Shown one piece after another: positions 61,501 through 64,000 of a DNA stretch of 64,000 nucleotides. The DNA is taken from contig JAFRPC010000055.1 in the NCBI GenBank assembly GCA_017429325.1, positions 1-64,000 on the forward strand, in the 5' to 3' direction. Within the stretch, counting starts at the first letter, position 1. Each line of letters starts with the position of its first letter. A program made the translations under genes and the position numbers. This stretch comes from Oscillospiraceae bacterium. GTDB taxonomy: Bacteria; Bacillota; Clostridia; Oscillospirales; Oscillospiraceae. The notes beneath the pieces are model-generated. The model made no database searches. It was not told the DNA's origin and worked only from the letters and a program-made list of their open reading frames with translations.

Positions 61501-61954
61501 CAATAACCGAGGGCTCTATTACGTTCAGTCTTCGGGTGCTGATATTGTACTCCAGTGTATCATCACGCTTCAGGATATAGCTGTTTTCCGGCTCAGTAAA
61601 CAGCGCAACAGTATTGACTGCCGGGTCCATCGTGAACAAAAGGCAACTGGACGTCACAAAGCCCAGCGTATGCAGAGATTGCTCAAAAATTGGCGCATCA
61701 TCTACTTTCTCGGTAAAGTCGATCACACTGTGTTTGCCTCTTGCGGTATAGAGCACCTGTAGCTGCTTGCGGCGCTTTAGATATTCTGTGAGCAACGCCA
61801 AGAGATGTTCCTGACTTGGATTCTTTTCCAGGCCATAAAAGAATGCCTCAATCAAGGCTCTCAGAGAAATGCTTTTCAGCACAAGGACAGATATCTCTTC
61901 GTTGAAGTCGTCCCCGATAAACCTTGCGGATACCATAATTTCATTGTTTTTCAT
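58523..61954 (-). CDS. essC: EssC-type T7SS ATPase, N-terminal half (membrane part and first motor domain)
   Basis: The 1143-residue protein has an N-terminal beta-grasp-looking region (VSARFIGDDFNEEISVLVLK) and two membrane helices around 165-225 (e.g. MLMMSVAMAVVGVFTATYNF). A soluble linker leads to an FtsK/SpoIIIE ATPase with Walker A AGTTGSGKSET near residue 793, Walker B LVLVVDEF near 945 and RICLKVATKQASKEMLG after it. In typical T7SSb, EssC is one chain of about 1450-1500 residues; here it ends after domain 1 and the rest is a separate gene. The beta-grasp start could stand for the missing EsaB/YukD. Expected to sit in the membrane and move WXG substrates. Confidence 0.88.
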   Translation of the reverse strand: MKNNEIMVSARFIGDDFNEEISVLVLKSISLRALIEAFFYGLEKNPSQEHLLALLTEYLKRRKQLQVLYTARGKHSVIDFTEKVDDAPIFEQSLHTLGFVTSSCLLFTMDPAVNTVALFTEPENSYILKRDDTLEYNISTRRLNVIEPSVIEILPAGEMPKKERTSYKDVLIPTLLSSGGMLGARLLMTQSSSSSGMGNTMLMMSVAMAVVGVFTATYNFLKKRSDYKVNLAEWKTNYENYIKRIIARIKEWQDSDIKYLNSTYPNMDILFKNTARIDGSIFSRSQNDNDFMRVTLGPSDEVEPLFEIKNEFKENIIDEVYYVKKGDEIVIMAPSKAEEKRKKTLSEEEARFENENKQLLTDLPSVFANKGVDPKDNNNVIGFHYLRSDPGRKQNIVQRVQSSKTQTAQKRKMDLSGLLKRKEKKQNTEVENEEPRAMQSEEQGPRMKPPLLLDLRDCGALGVVSKEAEMSQNFIRHMIFELAYYHSPEDLQFVFFFDPEEDIAKQDSLLRYYKNLPHANELLDGVSQFVFDKDSAGIVFGQLLSIMNGREKERSEEKKDEDASPQKVTQIVCVVLHDYKIKETGFSKYLPEVPKEGEPYVNENGLTFIFVQPEKDLLPKYCGNIVEIERNNDKERKCSLRYNILSRSTLNMLSETGQNRSGQRNANEARASTTDKLIEYKHFENEFIFNDSKDLQEHFELAFRQLSAIYYTRIAENGKVPSMVTLFKLYGIKDEEDVAALIDANWNGEPKNDKEKNNKDVTRNLRVNIGENEHGAVSLDLYEKADGPHMLVAGTTGSGKSETIITYLIGLCMKFKPIDLNLMLVDMKGGGFSDRLGNLPHCVGVVTDTAGEDEGTSAAYMLKRFLEALNAEIKRRKLLLTSFGVDNVDAYMRAYRTIISIQEKIAAGEDPESIEKAKKKLNDKQREALENKNAVLTPLSHLVLVVDEFTELKRFSNESNDVDFIAEITTIARVGRTLGFHIILVSQNIEGAITDDIRVNSKARICLKVATKQASKEMLGSPVAAAPTMPLNGRAYLLVGTGSRFEYFQSAYTGANKNQSIEDPVVVSKVPNSGRFDPKFYESNKDNYSEKKKRENINDNDTQLAFVVNTIIEMGKDDSVKKPLQIFLPPLASRIVDNTDWRM

Positions 61955-61958
61955 GCGA

Positions 61959-63230
61959 TTATTCCTTTCTCTGGACCAACTTCAAAATTTCGGCAAGCTC
62001 TGCTTCATCCACTTTTACGCGATCAACTTGAATCTTCGGCAGTTCAACAGACATCGACGCAGCTTCCTTCACGGCTTGAACTGACGCGGCAATAGCTGCA
62101 AGCCTCTCCGAGACAGGGGGAATATCGACCTTCGGAGTCTCAAGCAGATTCGATTTCTCAAAGGACAGCTTCGGGATTTCCGGTTTGACAATTTCAACTG
62201 GCGGAACTGTCTGAACTGGGGGCAGGTCAATCTGGATTTCCGGAATCTCGGAAAGCTCCGGAACCGATATGGTTGGGTTTTGAAGCGCAACAGTCTCTGA
62301 CACGCGGATTTCCGGAAGCTCTGTCAGGTTCGGCAGATTTTGCAACACAGGCGTCTGCACCGCAGGAACCTCCGGCATCCGGAGATCAGGAATATCCGTT
62401 CGTTTCGGCAGAGAATGCAGCACAGGTGTCTGCACTACAGGAACCTCTGGCGTCTGGAGCTCTGTTATAGTAGGTGTTGGTACGGATACCTGCGGAAGTG
62501 CGTTAAGCTCCGCATGGAAGGCTTTAATCTTCGGCGCTTCCACTGCGGGAATCGAAATCATGGCAGGCTTCTGTACCTGAACTGCTTCCTTCATCTTAAC
62601 GCTGATTCGCTCTCCATCGATTTTGGGAAGCTCAACACTGTCCAGCTCCGGTGGAACGATTTGAGGCGGTTCATAAGCGCTAATTTCCGGAATCTGAATC
62701 TGTACAGGTTCCGATGCGGAAACCTGTACCTCCGGTATCTCCATTTTGAAGGGCTTCATCTCAGGTAAGTGCACCTGAATTGGGTCCGGCACAGAAATCG
62801 GATCCAGCGTCCGGGCCACAAATTGATATTTCGGAACAGCCGGAACGAATACCTTCGTTCTCGTGAGCTGAGGATTTTCAATGTGAATGTCGGGGATCTC
62901 TCCAATTGTCGTGTTGATTACCGGAATGCCGTTAACGGACATCATCGGCGCAACATACTCCGGCAGCTTCGGCACTTGAATATTTGCGGATAGCTGTGGA
63001 GCATTTACCGCGATTTCCGGCGCATGAATCTCCGGCGCTTCTTCAAGGCTGATAACCGGTATAGGCTTCAGAGTTGGCCGTACCTGAGGAAGCTCCATTT
63101 TTTCATAAGCCTCCATTTGCTTTACAAATGCTTCCCGCTCACGGTACAGCTTCAATTGCTTTTCATAGCGCGTTTTTTCTTCCTCGGTCAGAAGATCAAT
63201 CTGCTCCTGTGTCAGGACCTTGAACGCCAT
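61959..63230 (-). CDS. Proline-rich repetitive protein of the T7SS locus
   Basis: This 423-residue protein has a helical head (TQEQIDLLTEEEKTRYEKQL, YREREAFVKQMEAYEK). About 300 residues of imperfect P-E/D-I/V-x repeats follow (e.g. VPAVQTPVLQNLPNL; VPELSEIPEIQIDLPPVQ), then a helical tail (AAIAASVQAVKEAASMSVEL). Prolines recur every 3-8 residues, predicting an extended polyproline or beta-rod shape. There is no signal peptide or membrane helix. It lies 5 bases after the essC start codon on the upstream side, so it is in the operon. Not a known T7SS component; possibly a scaffold or secreted substrate. Confidence 0.75.
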   Translation of the reverse strand: MAFKVLTQEQIDLLTEEEKTRYEKQLKLYREREAFVKQMEAYEKMELPQVRPTLKPIPVISLEEAPEIHAPEIAVNAPQLSANIQVPKLPEYVAPMMSVNGIPVINTTIGEIPDIHIENPQLTRTKVFVPAVPKYQFVARTLDPISVPDPIQVHLPEMKPFKMEIPEVQVSASEPVQIQIPEISAYEPPQIVPPELDSVELPKIDGERISVKMKEAVQVQKPAMISIPAVEAPKIKAFHAELNALPQVSVPTPTITELQTPEVPVVQTPVLHSLPKRTDIPDLRMPEVPAVQTPVLQNLPNLTELPEIRVSETVALQNPTISVPELSEIPEIQIDLPPVQTVPPVEIVKPEIPKLSFEKSNLLETPKVDIPPVSERLAAIAASVQAVKEAASMSVELPKIQVDRVKVDEAELAEILKLVQRKE

Positions 63231-63268
63231 ATTTCTTCCGCCTTTCTATTTGTTACTTGTTCAGTCAA

Positions 63269-63301
63269 TCCGATACCCGCCGCCAGGCAGCGGGTATCGG
63301 A
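63269..63301 (-). terminator. 12-bp hairpin between WXG and proline-rich genes
   Basis: TCCGATACCCGC pairs perfectly with GCGGGTATCGGA around 9 bases. No U-run follows on the minus strand, so it is more likely an mRNA stabiliser or partial attenuator giving higher expression of the two WXG-like genes upstream. Confidence 0.6.
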
Positions 63302-63322
63302 CATGTACTACTTAGGATACGA

Positions 63323-63619
63323 TTACTTGGGAATGCTGTCAGCCAGCGCCTGATCGGTCTTAATAAAGTTCTCTTTATTTGAGGTAATCAGTTCCTGTAG
63401 ACCCTTAATTGCAGCAGGGATATCCTTTACTACCAGATCCTCATATTTGCTCTTGAAAAATGTAGCCAAGGCTTCCTTGGTCTCACCTTCCATCGGGCCA
63501 ATCGCGGCATTGAAAGCAGTGACAAATGCATTGCCAGCCTTCTCGGCGGAACCGCTCAGCGTTTCAAATGAACTTGCCGCGGAATCCATCATTGCGACTA
63601 CAACTTTACAATCTGCCAT
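63323..63619 (-). CDS. WXG100-like small helical protein
   Basis: The 98-residue protein, starting MADCKVVVAMMDSAASSFET, has helix-turn-helix-hairpin composition and the usual WXG100 length, but lacks a Trp-x-Gly; GPMEGETKEALATFFKSKYE occupies the turn region. AAGGAGG precedes ATG 63619. It is paired with the next upstream small protein, like EsxA/EsxB pairs. Confidence 0.72.
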   Translation of the reverse strand: MADCKVVVAMMDSAASSFETLSGSAEKAGNAFVTAFNAAIGPMEGETKEALATFFKSKYEDLVVKDIPAAIKGLQELITSNKENFIKTDQALADSIPK

Positions 63620-63633
63620 TTTTTATTTCCTCC

Positions 63634-63963
63634 TTACTGCGCAGTCTGTGCGGACTGCATGTTGCCTTCACTGACCTTTTCATCAACGCCTTCCGCAGTC
63701 GTAAATCCATTTTTAATGCTTTCGCAGAGGTCTGTCAGCTGCTTGAGCATTGCTTCCAGGTCGGTGGTCAGTAACGTATTGATTTTGTTGGAATAGAACG
63801 TACTGAAAGACTCTGCTGCGCTTCCGACATAGCCCTTTCCGACCAAGCCGGAAACTGCCCCACTCACGCTTTCGTTGATTCCGTCAATTGCCGTTTTGTA
63901 ATCGGAGATTGCGGTTTGGGCATTCGTCAACATCTGGGCTGCAACATTGATGGTTTCTGCCAT
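63634..63963 (-). CDS. WXG100-like small helical protein
   Basis: The 109-residue protein (INVAAQMLTNAQTAISDYKT at the N terminus) has two long helices around GLVGKGYVGSAAESFSTFYS, where G-x-G-Y-x-G-x-A replaces the Trp-x-Gly turn of WXG100 proteins. AAAGGAGG precedes ATG 63963. First visible gene of the T7SS operon; more genes may lie beyond the window edge. Confidence 0.75.
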   Translation of the reverse strand: MAETINVAAQMLTNAQTAISDYKTAIDGINESVSGAVSGLVGKGYVGSAAESFSTFYSNKINTLLTTDLEAMLKQLTDLCESIKNGFTTAEGVDEKVSEGNMQSAQTAQ

Positions 63964-64000
63964 AAATAGTGTCCTCCTTTTGATTTTTTACTGAATGCTG

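Overview
The window reads as a chromosomal segment of an anaerobic, high-GC member of the Clostridia, most like the Oscillospiraceae. The evidence is the gene families and orders (bifunctional rel, RicT/YaaT next to the DNA polymerase III delta-prime gene, infC-rpmI-rplT, a pyrophosphate-type phosphofructokinase), strong AGGAGG ribosome binding sites, consensus sigma-A promoters, and GTAGGGG-type hairpin repeats between genes. Genus and species cannot be fixed from the sequence alone. No rRNA or tRNA gene was recognised.

Positions 1-31000 are the GC-rich core. They hold rel, recJ, a uracil/xanthine permease with a probable attenuator leader, malQ-greA, then an accessory peptide-maturation operon (8841-14642), then rplT/rpmI/infC, the phosphofructokinase, an XpaC-like membrane protein, ung, a lipoprotein, two tandem M29 aminopeptidases, a GIY-YIG protein, ricT-holB, psuK-psuG and an M32 carboxypeptidase. 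Spaces between core genes are loaded with repeats: an 18-unit heptamer array, three 121-bp elements ending in TATCTATTCAGT-type inverted repeats, a 117-bp direct repeat, a 191-bp duplication of the psuK 3' end, and a repeat lying in frame inside ung.

The operon at 8841-14412 looks like a small RiPP system: a 33-residue two-cysteine precursor, a PqqD-like recognition protein, a radical SAM/SPASM maturase and two ABC exporters. It is read from a perfect TTGACA-N17-TATAAT promoter. That promoter is embedded in an inverted-repeat operator shared with a divergent XRE repressor gene.

Positions 31000-47400 are a mobile and accessory region. An IS21-type element (istA/istB) is flanked by unusually long arrays of about 22-bp repeats. 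Next comes an AT-rich cassette (35100-44870) that is my main candidate for an undescribed system: a frameshifted XRE regulator, a GrpE-like hydrophobic protein, an Hsp70/actin-fold ATPase, an unknown protein, a HerA/FtsK-type ATPase with a serine-rich linker, a papain-fold (Tox-PL-like) toxin, a probable immunity protein and a coiled-coil protein at the border of a decayed IS66 element.

Positions 47400-64000 carry a non-canonical type VII secretion (T7SSb-like) locus on the minus strand. It has three WXG100-like proteins, an EssC-type ATPase split into two coupled genes, a repetitive proline-rich protein, a membrane Ser/Thr kinase with intact catalytic residues in the place where EssB (a pseudokinase) would be expected, two small membrane proteins and a giant Ig-repeat surface protein. 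The locus runs off the right edge of the window.
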